From Paenibacillus sp. DMB20 (GTDB taxonomy: Bacteria; Bacillota; Bacilli; Paenibacillales; Paenibacillaceae): a stretch of DNA of 64,000 bases. The notes below the pieces were generated by a model. It saw only the letters and a program-made list of their open reading frames with translations. It searched no databases and was not told the origin of the DNA. The position numbers and the translations under genes are program-made. Where the stretch lies: the NCBI RefSeq assembly GCF_000987955.1, contig NZ_LAZU01000056.1:17996-81995 (forward strand). The letters are read 5' to 3'. Shown here one piece after another: positions 44,684 to 54,331 of the stretch. Every line of letters begins with the position of its first letter. Position 1 is the first letter of the stretch.

Positions 44684-45649
44684 ATGAAAAAAGAAAAAAT
44701 GAAAAAAGCATTGGGGAAGACTAGAATTGTTGTCATCGTTGTCATAGGCATCTTGCTCTTATTCGTCGCCATTAGTTTCATTAATCATAGAATTCGATTG
44801 AATATAGAGTCGGAAATTCGTTCGCCAATCGGAACGATGGTGAATGTGAATGACCATCAAATGCACGTATATACGGAGGGAAGCGGTACCAAAACTCTGG
44901 TCTTTATGTCAGGTGGCGGCACTTCCTCTCCGGTGTTGGATTTCAAAGGATTGTATTCTAAGCTATCTAGCCAATATCGGATTGTAGTTGTGGAAAAGGC
45001 GGGCTATGGTTATAGCGAAACGGCAGCGGTCTCCCGTGATATAGACAGCATATTGGAGGAGACCAGGACTGCTTTAACATTAGCAGGCGAACAAGCACCT
45101 TATATTCTATATCCGCATTCCATGTCGGGCATTGAGGCTTTATATTGGGCCCAAAAATATCCTGAAGAAGTAACGGCCATCATTGGGCTTGACCCTGCGG
45201 TTCCAGCAGCTTATGAAAAATATCCCCTGCCATCGGATTTTACCATGGGGCTGACCAGCTTTGCTGCTCGTGTCGGCATTACTCGTTTTTTTCCGTCCAT
45301 TGTTGATTCTTCTGCGGCAATCCAAGAAAACCATTTATCAGAACAAGAAAAGAAAGTGTACCGAGCGGTATTTTATGAGAAGACACAGTCATCCAATATG
45401 ATAGAAGAAGTTAAGATGATATCCAACAATGCCAAGAAAGTGTCGGAAGGCGATATCCCCGATGTACCGATGTACTTCTTTATATCGAATGGAAAAGAAA
45501 TACCGGTAGACGGGTGGGGAAATCTTTTAATGAAGTACGTTGAGACAGCGAATGGAAAATATATGATTTTGGATAGCGGCCATTATATTCATGATCATGA
45601 ACCTGAAATCATTGCGGAAGAAAGCATGAAATTTATAGAGAGTATCTGA
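44684..45649 (+). CDS. Membrane-anchored alpha/beta hydrolase
   Basis: 321 residues. One N-terminal membrane helix (about 14-33) with a Lys-rich cytoplasmic start, so the enzyme faces outside. Alpha/beta-hydrolase core: oxyanion SGGGTSSP (about 76-83), nucleophile Ser in YPHSMSG (about 145-151, the GxSxG variant P-H-S-M-S), catalytic His in DSGHYIHDHEP near the end. Substrate unknown. GAAAGGAA before the ATG. It shares a bidirectional terminator with the convergent GH20 gene. Confidence 0.87.
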   Translation: MKKEKMKKALGKTRIVVIVVIGILLLFVAISFINHRIRLNIESEIRSPIGTMVNVNDHQMHVYTEGSGTKTLVFMSGGGTSSPVLDFKGLYSKLSSQYRIVVVEKAGYGYSETAAVSRDIDSILEETRTALTLAGEQAPYILYPHSMSGIEALYWAQKYPEEVTAIIGLDPAVPAAYEKYPLPSDFTMGLTSFAARVGITRFFPSIVDSSAAIQENHLSEQEKKVYRAVFYEKTQSSNMIEEVKMISNNAKKVSEGDIPDVPMYFFISNGKEIPVDGWGNLLMKYVETANGKYMILDSGHYIHDHEPEIIAEESMKFIESI

Positions 45650-45688
45650 AGCTGTAAAAGATGAGATGAATGTAGCGTACAAGATGAC

Positions 45689-45726
45689 AAAAGGCACTTC
45701 CCTCAAAAGGGCGAGTGCCTTTTATT
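45689..45726 (+). terminator. Bidirectional intrinsic terminator
   Basis: AAAAGGCACT and AGTGCCTTTT form a 10-bp stem with A and T tracts on either side, between convergent genes. Confidence 0.85.
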
Positions 45727-45743
45727 CGATTCGCTTAAATCGC

Positions 45744-47654
45744 TTAAAAAGGATTCAAGACATGATAGAACACGTTCGGCGAGGCCATGCGGTAATAGTA
45801 GCTGCACCAGCCAACGCTTTTGTGGTTGAAACGGTTCGTGGTGCTGTATACCAATCGTTCCTGCTCCAGTTCTTCGATCCTCGCGATCCGTCCCTCAACG
45901 AAGTCGAGAATTCTGGCCGATGCGGTATCCAATCGGCTGAGGACCCCGCCATAACGGATGTCGATCACTTCCCACCCGAAGGGCTTGAACATCCGGTGCC
46001 ACTGGGTGCGATGCGCGGCACGAAGCTCCTGCACGGACTTCGCAATGGCCGGCAGCACGTTTTTGGCCAGGTGCCTCAGCGTATCGGTGTCCTTCGCGTC
46101 ATAGGCCTGCTTCAGCGTGATTCCGATCTCGCTTTTGCGCTTCAGCACGGCGCTAAGCTTCTCGGGCATCTCGAACAGATAGTCCAAATCGGCATTTTTG
46201 TCGCGTCGGTCATGGATGTCCCGCTCCAGCTCGGCATAGTGGTTAGCAAGGTCGAGGCTCTCGATTTGCTTGTCGAACAACCCGAGCAGCACATCCTGGT
46301 ACAGCAGGAATTTCGAAGGATTGCTTTGCTTGGCGTTGTTTGGCTCCTGCCCGGGGATTTCGTCCAAATCCTTCAGCTTGAGGAAGGCCTCCATTTCGAT
46401 TCCCGTACAGAACTTGACCCGTTCCGCCAACTGAGCCTGCGTTGGTTTTTGTTCCGAGTAGGCATGCTCGGCATAAAGCTGCAGGCCAAGCAGCGCCGCG
46501 AACGGATTTCCCTCGTTGCCGTCGTCGCCCCACATGGTCGCGTACACCTCGCGGATCCCTTCCTGCTTGCATACCTGCAAGGCGACATCCGAAGCGTTCA
46601 GGGACAGGCCGTAATTCACGCCGAACGTGTTGAAGATCCATACCGCTCCCGCGAATACCAGATTGCAGCCAAGCGGCCGGTGATTGGCAATCACCTTTTC
46701 GTAATCCTCCGGCTCCATGTGAACATAGTCCCAGTACACCATATCGACGTCCTTTGGAACGCGGCGGGCCATTTCCTCCGGAATGGAGGTCGCTTGATCG
46801 TAATAGTCGTCGCCGTTGCCGGAAGCCAGCTTCAAGAACATGTCGCTCCACATCATCGGCTTCAGGCCGCGCTTGCGGACGGCTGCCAGAACCTTATCCA
46901 GATGGGAAACCATGATATCAAAACGGCTCTTGTACCCGTTGGCGTCCAAATATTTGCCGCGTCCGAGTTCCTCCGCTTCGTCCATGCCGATGTGAATCTT
47001 TCTGCTGCGGAACGGTGCGTTGGCGGCCTCGATCATCCGCTCAATCAGTAAATCCGTCTGTTCGCTGCCGACCAGAAGGGCGCCCTTCGTGTCCCGGTAA
47101 GACTTGACCGGCTCCCACTTCAGAAACTCCTCCAGATGGGCGAGGGTCTGAATGCTTGGAAAAGCTTCAATGCCGAATTGATCGGCATAGTCGTCAATCT
47201 CTTTTAACTCTTGTTGCGTATAGCGGCCCCGCATGTAGCCGAAGTAGGGTTCATCCTCGATTTCGTATGTATCCTCCATGTAAAGCATGACGGTGTTCAT
47301 GCCCATTAACGCCATTTTATTCAGCATGGATTTAAAGCTGTCTACCGTAAGCACCGCGTTGCGGGAGAGATCGAACATCGGTCCGACCTGATCGAATTGC
47401 TGTTTCTCCCGAATATGGAAGGAGGCGCTTTTTCGGCTGTGTTGGACAAGAAGGCCCAATCCCCGGAAAAATTGATGTTTCTTGCCGTAACGAATATAAG
47501 CTTGATCCGGCTCGCGGCCGACTTCCAGATCGCCTTTCGACGATTCCACCCGAACGGGTACCCCATCCTCCCCTAATTCCACGCCAATCTCCTGCGACAG
47601 CATCTGTATACCGGGCATTAAATCCGCAACATTGCCCTCGAGACATAACTTCAT
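45744..47654 (-). CDS. GH20 beta-N-acetylhexosaminidase
   Basis: 636 residues, no signal peptide, so intracellular. The catalytic Asp-Glu pair is in KIHIGMDEAEELG (about 218-230), preceded by the barrel strand motif FPSIQTLAHLEEFLKWE. A GH20b-like N-terminal domain (1-110) precedes the TIM barrel; a helical C-terminal part of about 180 residues follows. Retaining GH20 enzymes use the substrate N-acetyl group. Intracellular members from Paenibacillus act on GalNAc or GlcNAc terminal residues. The start at 47654 has GGGGG 7 nt upstream. A 16-bp perfect palindrome lies in the promoter. Confidence 0.9.
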   Translation of the reverse strand: MKLCLEGNVADLMPGIQMLSQEIGVELGEDGVPVRVESSKGDLEVGREPDQAYIRYGKKHQFFRGLGLLVQHSRKSASFHIREKQQFDQVGPMFDLSRNAVLTVDSFKSMLNKMALMGMNTVMLYMEDTYEIEDEPYFGYMRGRYTQQELKEIDDYADQFGIEAFPSIQTLAHLEEFLKWEPVKSYRDTKGALLVGSEQTDLLIERMIEAANAPFRSRKIHIGMDEAEELGRGKYLDANGYKSRFDIMVSHLDKVLAAVRKRGLKPMMWSDMFLKLASGNGDDYYDQATSIPEEMARRVPKDVDMVYWDYVHMEPEDYEKVIANHRPLGCNLVFAGAVWIFNTFGVNYGLSLNASDVALQVCKQEGIREVYATMWGDDGNEGNPFAALLGLQLYAEHAYSEQKPTQAQLAERVKFCTGIEMEAFLKLKDLDEIPGQEPNNAKQSNPSKFLLYQDVLLGLFDKQIESLDLANHYAELERDIHDRRDKNADLDYLFEMPEKLSAVLKRKSEIGITLKQAYDAKDTDTLRHLAKNVLPAIAKSVQELRAAHRTQWHRMFKPFGWEVIDIRYGGVLSRLDTASARILDFVEGRIARIEELEQERLVYSTTNRFNHKSVGWCSYYYRMASPNVFYHVLNPF

Positions 47655-47684
47655 TCGAAAACCCCCTGTATCCATGATTTTGCG

Positions 47685-47720
47685 AACATTAAACATTATA
47701 TCATTATAATGTTTAATGTT
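47685..47720. promoter_or_regulatory. Large palindromic operator upstream of GH20
   Basis: AACATTAAACATTATA and TATAATGTTTAATGTT are perfect 16-bp inverted copies with a 4-nt spacer (TCAT). It lies 31 nt before the GH20 start, over the expected promoter. Its ATAATGTTTAA core recurs in front of the neighbouring AraC and sulfatase genes. Confidence 0.7.
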
Positions 47721-47856
47721 ATTTGAATGCGAAGGGGAAAGCAATAATAACTTTGCCAGGCAGTGAATTAAATTTAATCAGGTCAAGCGCAGCGGCATTA
47801 AGTTGAAGCCCCTCAGACTTTGGCGATCAACCCTTGTAAGGGGGAAAACCGTCTAG

Positions 47857-48732
47857 TCACTGCCGCCGCTCTCGCCTTTGTTCCTTTGATTTAATGAAAG
47901 CACTCGGCGTAACCCCGAAATACCGGGTAAAGGCGCGGGAGAACGTAAATAGATCCGAGTAGCCAAGGGATAAAGCGGTATGCGTAATGCTAATTCGCTC
48001 AGCGGTCAACAGGCGGGTCGCTTTCTCCATAACCAGTTGCTGCATGTAGCGGGAAGGGGAAATGCCGTACCTTTGGGTGAATGCGCGGGTGAAATGACTT
48101 CGGTGCACGCCCGCCCATGCCGCAAGATCCTCCACGGACAGGTTGTCCGTGCAGTGAAGCTGCATGTAACCGGGAACGGCTTCGAGCCAATCCGATGAAG
48201 CGGCGGGAGCAGATGGGGCATGAATCCGCTGCCGATTGGGATCGATGCTGTGGATCAATTGGAAGCCAAGCGACATCAGCTGAAGGCTGTGGTCGTGCTG
48301 AGGCTCCATAAGCAGTCCCTGAATCTCCTTGATGATATCCAGTGATGCGTCGCCGAATGCGCCGTGCCGGTATGGACGCTGCGGGATTAAATCAATGCGC
48401 TCCAACACGGCAGGCATCTGCTCCCCCATAAATGCGGTCCACATCAGGGTCGTGGACGGCTGATCGCAATCTTTGACATACGTATAGATGGAGCCGGGGA
48501 ACAGGCAGAAAAGATCGCCTTCGGAGAGGGTGACGTTATGGCCGTCCCAGCCAAACCGCACCTTGCCGCTGGCAACGAAATGTATACTATAAAACTCGAC
48601 GGACCGGGGCCCGACTTTATCGCTGAAAAACGGGTGAAGGCCCGACTTGAAAATCCAAAGTCCCATTTCAGTCTCAAATCGAGCGGGATTATTCAGATAC
48701 TCTTCCCTGGAAGACTTTTGGTTTAATGCCAT
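47857..48732 (-). CDS. AraC-family regulator of the aminosugar/sulfatase module
   Basis: 291 residues. N-terminal cupin sugar-binding domain (about 40-140: VEFYSIHFVASGKVRFGWDG, LFCLFPGSIYTY) and C-terminal double HTH (about 185-280: LSVEDLAAWAGVHRSHFTRA, then ALSLGYSDLFTFSRAF, VTPSAF). The start MALNQKSS at 48732 follows GTAAGG; earlier in-frame ATGs overlap the shared promoter region. It sits between GH20 (same strand, downstream) and a divergent sulfatase; related palindromes at both promoters suggest it controls both. Confidence 0.9.
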   Translation of the reverse strand: MALNQKSSREEYLNNPARFETEMGLWIFKSGLHPFFSDKVGPRSVEFYSIHFVASGKVRFGWDGHNVTLSEGDLFCLFPGSIYTYVKDCDQPSTTLMWTAFMGEQMPAVLERIDLIPQRPYRHGAFGDASLDIIKEIQGLLMEPQHDHSLQLMSLGFQLIHSIDPNRQRIHAPSAPAASSDWLEAVPGYMQLHCTDNLSVEDLAAWAGVHRSHFTRAFTQRYGISPSRYMQQLVMEKATRLLTAERISITHTALSLGYSDLFTFSRAFTRYFGVTPSAFIKSKEQRRERRQ

Positions 48733-48787
48733 GTACCTTACCGCCTGTCGTTGATGTTTATTTATTGCTATATCCTTATGATGCAAC

Positions 48788-48819
48788 ATAATGTTTAACG
48801 ATTGCAATGATTAAGCATT
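48788..48819. promoter_or_regulatory. Operator-like palindrome between AraC and sulfatase genes
   Basis: ATAATGTTTAA (48788-48798) is identical to 11 bases of the GH20 operator, and AATGTTTAA pairs with TTAAGCATT (48811-48819) with one mismatch. A shared AraC-type binding site is the simplest reading. Confidence 0.55.
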
Positions 48820-48886
48820 CCCGGGCCGGTTGGAAGGGGTTACGATGGTTAGCAGGAAGGTCGATATTTTGGAGGAGGATCAGGAA

Positions 48887-50197
48887 ATGAAAAAACCGAA
48901 CTTGATCGTGATTTATTGCGATGATTTAGGTTATGGGGATCTTGGATGTTATGGCTCCGATTCGGTCAAGACGCCGAACTTGGACAAGCTGGCGGATGAA
49001 GGGATTCGCTTTACGAACTGGTACTCGAACTCGCCGGTCTGCTCTCCGTCCCGGGCCTCTTTGCTGACAGGCAGATATCCGGCGCGTGCGGGGGTCGGCG
49101 AAATACTGGGAGCGAAGCGGGGAACGAATGGATTGCCTGAAACCGAGGTGACGCTGGCCAAGGCGCTCAAGCCTGCGGGGTACAGAACCGCATTGTATGG
49201 AAAATGGCATTTGGGCATCTCCGAAGAAACGAGTCCGAACGCGCATGGTTTTGATGAATTCTTCGGCTTTAAAGCGGGGTGCGTCGATTTTTACTCCCAT
49301 ATTTTTTATTGGGGGCAGGGCAATGGCGTAAATCCATTGCATGATCTATGGGAAAATGAAACGGAAGTGTGGGAGAACGGGCGGTATATGACCGAATTGA
49401 TTACGGAACGTTCGGTAGAGTTTATCAAGAAGAGTAAGGAGCAGGAGGATCCTTTCTTCCTGTTCGTGTCGTATAATGCCCCGCATTATCCGATGCATGC
49501 GCCGAAGGAATACATGGACCGCTTTGCGCATCTGCCGTGGGACCGGCAGGTTATGGCCGCGATGATAGCCGCCGTGGATGACGGAGTCGGGGATATTGTC
49601 GAGGCGCTCAAGGAGGCCGGAAGGTATGAGGACACGGTGATCTTTTTCTCCAGCGATAACGGGCCGTCATCCGAAAGCCGGAACTGGCTGGACGGTACGG
49701 AAGACATTTATTATGGAGGGAGCGCGGGAATTTTCCGCGGACATAAAGCGAGCTTGTTTGAAGGCGGAATCCGTGAACCTGCCATACTGAGCTGGCCGAA
49801 TGGAATGGAGGGCGGACGGGTGTGTGACGAAGTGGCGGCGATGATGGACATGGTTCCCACCTTCCTGGATTTGGCGGGGGTTGACCCGGCAGAAGGTCCG
49901 CTTCGGAATGTCGCGATCGATGGAATCAGCTTGAAGGAGATGCTGGTAGAGGACGAATCTTCGCCGCATCAGCAAATCTTCTGGGAGTATCAAGGCCAAC
50001 TGGCTGTCCGGGAAGGGAATTGGAAACTGGTACTGAATGGGAAACTGGACTTTGAACGCATGGTTCCGGCCCCCGTCCATCTGTCCGACCTGTCACAGGA
50101 TCCGGGAGAGCGTACGAATTTGGCTGACCGGTACCCGGAAATCGTGGAGCGGTTAAGCCGGGATGTTCGGGCCTGGTATGACGAAGTAAAAGCATAG
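48887..50197 (+). CDS. Cys-type sulfatase
   Basis: 436 residues. PNLIVIYCDDLGYGDLGCYG opens the alkaline-phosphatase-like fold, with metal-binding Asp12-Asp13. C52-S-P-S-R56 is the formylglycine motif (CxPSR), followed by LLTGRYPARAG; the second metal site has SSDNGPS (about 262-268). No signal peptide from this start, so cytoplasmic, like the GH20. Preferred ATG 48887 has AGGAGG 8 nt upstream; ATG 48845 is possible. The maturase that makes formylglycine is not in this window. Together with GH20 it suggests removal of sulfate from an N-acetylhexosamine. Confidence 0.92.
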   Translation: MKKPNLIVIYCDDLGYGDLGCYGSDSVKTPNLDKLADEGIRFTNWYSNSPVCSPSRASLLTGRYPARAGVGEILGAKRGTNGLPETEVTLAKALKPAGYRTALYGKWHLGISEETSPNAHGFDEFFGFKAGCVDFYSHIFYWGQGNGVNPLHDLWENETEVWENGRYMTELITERSVEFIKKSKEQEDPFFLFVSYNAPHYPMHAPKEYMDRFAHLPWDRQVMAAMIAAVDDGVGDIVEALKEAGRYEDTVIFFSSDNGPSSESRNWLDGTEDIYYGGSAGIFRGHKASLFEGGIREPAILSWPNGMEGGRVCDEVAAMMDMVPTFLDLAGVDPAEGPLRNVAIDGISLKEMLVEDESSPHQQIFWEYQGQLAVREGNWKLVLNGKLDFERMVPAPVHLSDLSQDPGERTNLADRYPEIVERLSRDVRAWYDEVKA

Positions 50198-50208
50198 GTT
50201 CAGCTGTC

Positions 50209-50241
50209 GAAAAAGAGGGGGCACATCGCCCCCTCTTTTCG
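50209..50241 (+). terminator. Intrinsic terminator after sulfatase
   Basis: GAAAAAGAGGGGGC acatc GCCCCCTCTTTTC, a 12-13 bp stem ending in T-rich sequence. Confidence 0.9.
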
Positions 50242-50282
50242 TGTTAAAATCGTTACGATTCTTATCGCGTGAAAGAGAGGGA

Positions 50283-51770
50283 ATGCCTTTGTCGATTCGT
50301 ATACGCTTGCTTCTTTCATTCACGAGCGTGCTTATGGTAACCATTATACTGTTTGCGGCGAGCGCTTATTTGATTACGATCGCCGTGACAGGGGATGTGC
50401 GAAGTTTCAGCGATTTTTATAAGAACCATTATAAGCTTAACCCGCTGTCGGACTCGGAGGAACGCATCTTTCTGGAACTCAAAACCCTTGCCAAGACAGA
50501 CCCGGAGAAGCTCATGGATGAGGAACTCTTAAGCGATTACGATTTCCAGCTGCGAATCGTTCAAGCGGGCTTGTATGTACGAAAAGAGTCTGAGCAGCTG
50601 TTTGTGTCGCCGTCACTTCGGGAGCCGAAACTTGGCACGGTTTTGCCTGCGTATGAGATGGGAAATAATCAGATCCGGAATACGGTGAACCACGGAAGCC
50701 GTTTTTTTGCCTATGCCAAATTCGATTTTGCTTTCCCGGACAAGGACCGCGGAAGTATTTATGTGCTTCGCGAACGAAGTCCGTTTGCCGAAATGATTCG
50801 CAAGCTGTTCCCGATCTTGATCGGTGTGCTGCTGGCTGTTTTGTTATTCACCAATTGGTTGTTATTCCGGCTAATCACGCGATCTATCATTCAACCGCTT
50901 AACGGACTCCGGCAGTCGGCCGAGCAGATTAAGGCAGGAGATCTCCACTTTGAAGTCAAAGCACAGGGGAATGATGAAATCGGGCAGCTTTGTGCCTCTT
51001 TTGAAGAAATGAGGCGTCAACTGAAACATTCCGTCCAGCTTCAGGTGTTGTATGAAGAGAACCGAAAAGAGCTTCTGTCCAGTATTTCACATGATCTGCG
51101 GACGCCGATTACGACAATCAAGGGTTACGTGGAAGGCATTCGTGACGGTGTTGCCGATACACAGCTCAAAATGGACAAGTATCTGGATACGATCCATTCG
51201 AAGGTGATCAGCCTGGACCGCCTCGTGGATGAGCTGTTTCTATACTCCAAGTTAGATTTGAAAAGAGTTCCTTATTCGTTTGAACCCACCGATCTTCGGA
51301 GCTTTCTGCAGGATATTGTTGAGGAGCTGCGGTTTGATCTCGAATTGCAAGGCATTCATATTGAAGGAGTGTACCCTGACCGGCAGGTTCCGGCCGTTGC
51401 CGACCGTGACAAGCTGAAACGGGTTGTGCTGAATCTTATCGATAATGGCGTGAAGTACATGGATAAGGACGGGAAGAACATAACCGTTCGGCTTACCGAA
51501 CAGGAGGACCGCGCAAAGGTTGAGATAACCGATAACGGTCCGGGCATTCGCGCGGAGCAGCTCCCCCATATTTTTGAACAGTTTTATCGGGGCGAAGCCC
51601 CCCGCGGCGGGGAAGCCGGAGGCAGCGGTCTGGGACTCGCCATTGCCAGACAGATTATCGAGGGGCATGGCGGGAGCATATGGGCAGAAAGCGAGTGGGG
51701 ACAAGGCTGTTCGATTTATTTTACCTTGAAAAAGGCGACGGATAAGGCGGATGGGAGCGGTGTGGAATGA
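50283..51770 (+). CDS. Sensor histidine kinase
   Basis: 495 residues. Two membrane helices (about 8-32 and 173-195) flank an extracytoplasmic sensor of about 140 residues with no named fold. HAMP (about 195-250), HisKA with phospho-acceptor His in SSISHDLRTPITTIKGYVEG (about 272-291), HATPase with N box (LNLIDNGVKYMD), G1 (DNGPGI) and G2 (GGSGLGLAIA). The ATG at 50283 follows GAGAGGGA. It overlaps the response regulator gene (ATGA). Signal unknown. Confidence 0.92.
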   Translation: MPLSIRIRLLLSFTSVLMVTIILFAASAYLITIAVTGDVRSFSDFYKNHYKLNPLSDSEERIFLELKTLAKTDPEKLMDEELLSDYDFQLRIVQAGLYVRKESEQLFVSPSLREPKLGTVLPAYEMGNNQIRNTVNHGSRFFAYAKFDFAFPDKDRGSIYVLRERSPFAEMIRKLFPILIGVLLAVLLFTNWLLFRLITRSIIQPLNGLRQSAEQIKAGDLHFEVKAQGNDEIGQLCASFEEMRRQLKHSVQLQVLYEENRKELLSSISHDLRTPITTIKGYVEGIRDGVADTQLKMDKYLDTIHSKVISLDRLVDELFLYSKLDLKRVPYSFEPTDLRSFLQDIVEELRFDLELQGIHIEGVYPDRQVPAVADRDKLKRVVLNLIDNGVKYMDKDGKNITVRLTEQEDRAKVEITDNGPGIRAEQLPHIFEQFYRGEAPRGGEAGGSGLGLAIARQIIEGHGGSIWAESEWGQGCSIYFTLKKATDKADGSGVE

Positions 51771-52459
51771 CGCGTATATTGATCGTGGAAGATGAGTTGG
51801 CGATTGCGGAGCTGCAGCGGGATTATTTTGCGCTGGACGGTTATGAGGTCGATATTTGTTTGACCGGTACGGAAGGGTTGCAGCGGGCGACGGAAGGAGG
51901 GTATGACCTGATCATTCTCGATTTGCAGCTCCCGGGTATGGATGGATTCGAGCTGTGCAAACAAATTCGGGAGATTTGCGACGTACCGATCTTGATCGTA
52001 TCGGCCAAGAAAGAGGAAGCGGATAAGATTCGAGGCTTTGGCCTGGGAGCCGATGATTTCGTGACGAAGCCTTTCAGCCCAAGCGAATTGGTGGCACGGG
52101 CGAAAGCTCATTTATCCCGATATAAGCGATTGGTCGGCAGCGGCAAAAAGGAGTCCGCAGAGGTGATTCGCATTCGCGAATTAACGATCGACAAGGCATC
52201 GCGGAGAGTGTATGTCCATGGCAGGGAGGTTGCCTTTACGGCTCGGGAATTTGAACTGCTCGTATTCTTTGCGCTTCATCCGAACCGGGTGTTCAGCAAA
52301 GAGGGGCTTTTCGAGCGGATATGGGGGCTCGAATCCATGGGAGACATTGCGACGGTTACGGTACATGTGCGCAGGTTGCGGGAGAAGATCGAGGCCGATC
52401 CGTCGAATCCGCAGTTCATCGAGACGGTCTGGGGAGCGGGATATCGTTTCACCGTATGA
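51767..52459 (+). CDS. OmpR/PhoB-type response regulator
   Basis: 230 residues. Receiver domain with the acidic pocket (VEDE, about 7-10), phospho-acceptor Asp in LIILDLQLPGMDG (about 52) and Lys in DFVTKPFS; C-terminal winged helix (about 135-230: FTAREFELLVFFALHPNRVF, VHVRRLREKIE, WGAGYRF). It starts inside the end of the kinase gene, so the pair is co-translated. The SLH protein gene 190 bp downstream is a candidate target. Confidence 0.94.
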   Translation: MTRILIVEDELAIAELQRDYFALDGYEVDICLTGTEGLQRATEGGYDLIILDLQLPGMDGFELCKQIREICDVPILIVSAKKEEADKIRGFGLGADDFVTKPFSPSELVARAKAHLSRYKRLVGSGKKESAEVIRIRELTIDKASRRVYVHGREVAFTAREFELLVFFALHPNRVFSKEGLFERIWGLESMGDIATVTVHVRRLREKIEADPSNPQFIETVWGAGYRFTV

Positions 52460-52647
52460 TTGGATGGGGTGCCGCCTTTTGCTGGACCGCTTGGGAGCCG
52501 TGGTGAGAATGGGCTGACACCGTTATTTTCGAGACGTTTTCGGGGTTGTTTAGAAATTTTTAATCTTTCGTTTCGAGGCTGTTTAGATTCGGCATGTATC
52601 CTAGGTTTATGAGTCCTGAATCTAATGCAGAGAGGAAGATAGATGAG

Positions 52648-54174
52648 ATGATGAAAAAAACGCATCGGAAAATAGCCCTTCTCGCGGCGGCAGCGGTTGT
52701 CGGAGCGAATGTAGTTATGAGTGGCAGTGCTGCTGCAGGCGGTAATGCGCCTGCCGAAGCTGTCAAGAAATCCGGCGAAGTCGCCACGGCCAAGTCGGAT
52801 TACGGTACATATCGGGAGGCGATCGTTCAGCTTGTGAATCAAGGCGTCCTCGCGGGATATTCGGATGGAATAATGAAACCGCATCAGCATGTTAAGCGTG
52901 CTGAATTGGCGAAGATGGTCGTTCTCGGTCTTCAGCTGAAGAGCAAGGAAAACAGCGATGTGCAGCTGGAAGACGTAAAACAGAAAGACTGGTACTACAA
53001 CTATGCAGCTACCGCTGTACAACTTGGTGTGATGACCAGCGACGAGGGCAGGTTTAAGCCGAATGGCCGCGTTACCCATGCAGAATTTGCGGAAATCATC
53101 GCGAAATCGTTACAGCGGGACGTATTGTCCGTGCGGTCATGGATGAAGGGCACTTATTCCGCAGATCAAAACGCTACACGAGGCGATGCGATTGAGCTGT
53201 TGGCAAACGCGCGAAAATCTATCCGATCGGAAGCTGCGAAAATCACAAAAATCCGTTCGCTGAACAAAATCACGATGGAAGCGACGTTCGATCAGCCGCT
53301 GACGCTGGAAAATGAAAGCCTGGAAGCAGGAATGAGCCATTTCGTGTTTGACCATGGCCTAAAGCTGGTGAATCAGCCGCGTCTGAAGACGGGATCGTTC
53401 GCGACCTACATTTTGCCGACGACGACGCAAACGCCAGATACGACCTATACGCTTACTTATAGAGGAAGCCAGAGCCTGAAGGCGGAGGCGAGCGGTGAGT
53501 TGATCCGTACGAATGAAGCGCGCCAGGTTGACAAGGATTCCTTCGAGCTTGAGATTCTGAAATCGGAAGGCGTAACGGATTACGGATATATTATTTCCGC
53601 ATATGCCGGAGGCCGCGGCAGCAATGCCTTTATTCTGGATGAGAACAATATGTTCAACGGTCAGCCATTTCAGGTTGTGTCATCCTTGCGCAGCCGGAGC
53701 GTAACCATTACGCCGAAAGGCGGCGAGGCTATGGTGGCTAACTATCTGCCGTTCACGCAGTCGACGGACGGTAAACAGGAGCCGAAGTTCCGTCTGCCGA
53801 ACGGAGCGCAATTGAAGCCGGGCGTCACGTATACGGTGACCTCCGATTGGTTGACCCTAAAGAACGCGACCTTTGTTGCGCAGGAAACCGCGCCCGTGCA
53901 GATTGCGTCCACGGCTCAAGTCGATGCAGCTTCCCTGAACGTGACTTTGTCGCAGGATCCGGGTGATGAGATTTTCGTTCAGCGCGAAGTGAAGCTCACA
54001 GGCGCTGACGGTTCGGAAGCAAAAGCGCAGTACACGGTGCAGAGCCGTAAAGGCGCAACGGGTACGTTCGCATTGCAAAACGATGTCAAATTGACGCCGG
54101 GTGTGACTTACACGGTCGAGCCAATAGGCGATTGGGCTGTGGCCTCTGAAACGTTGACCTTGACGGCGAAATAA
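52648..54174 (+). CDS. Secreted SLH-domain surface protein
   Basis: 508 residues. The start at 52648 (MMKKTHRKIALLAAAAVVG) gives a clean signal peptide ending near SAAA; AGAGGAA lies 10 nt upstream. Two recognisable SLH repeats and part of a third (about 48-180: AIVQLVNQGVLAGYSDGIMK, AATAVQLGVMTSDEGRFKP) bind secondary cell-wall polysaccharide. The remaining about 330 residues are beta-rich, with repeated PGVTYTV motifs and Ig-like spacing. No enzymatic motif. Structural S-layer-associated protein is the best description. Confidence 0.85.
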   Translation: MMKKTHRKIALLAAAAVVGANVVMSGSAAAGGNAPAEAVKKSGEVATAKSDYGTYREAIVQLVNQGVLAGYSDGIMKPHQHVKRAELAKMVVLGLQLKSKENSDVQLEDVKQKDWYYNYAATAVQLGVMTSDEGRFKPNGRVTHAEFAEIIAKSLQRDVLSVRSWMKGTYSADQNATRGDAIELLANARKSIRSEAAKITKIRSLNKITMEATFDQPLTLENESLEAGMSHFVFDHGLKLVNQPRLKTGSFATYILPTTTQTPDTTYTLTYRGSQSLKAEASGELIRTNEARQVDKDSFELEILKSEGVTDYGYIISAYAGGRGSNAFILDENNMFNGQPFQVVSSLRSRSVTITPKGGEAMVANYLPFTQSTDGKQEPKFRLPNGAQLKPGVTYTVTSDWLTLKNATFVAQETAPVQIASTAQVDAASLNVTLSQDPGDEIFVQREVKLTGADGSEAKAQYTVQSRKGATGTFALQNDVKLTPGVTYTVEPIGDWAVASETLTLTAK

Positions 54175-54331
54175 TCCCTTATACCCTATTGCATGCTTCC
54201 GAAACCTGTTGATAGACACTTCGGGAGGAAGTATTGGATTTCAATGTTGCTTGGCTTGTACTACCCGCAGAAACGCTTCGTCCATAAAAGGAAGGCGAAG
54301 TCGTTTTTTGCTTGTTAAGGATGTGGAGGTT

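Noticed and set aside
45666..47051. 461-codon open frame on the plus strand
   Set aside because: Antisense to the clear GH20 gene; the sequence is low-complexity shadow coding without any family features.
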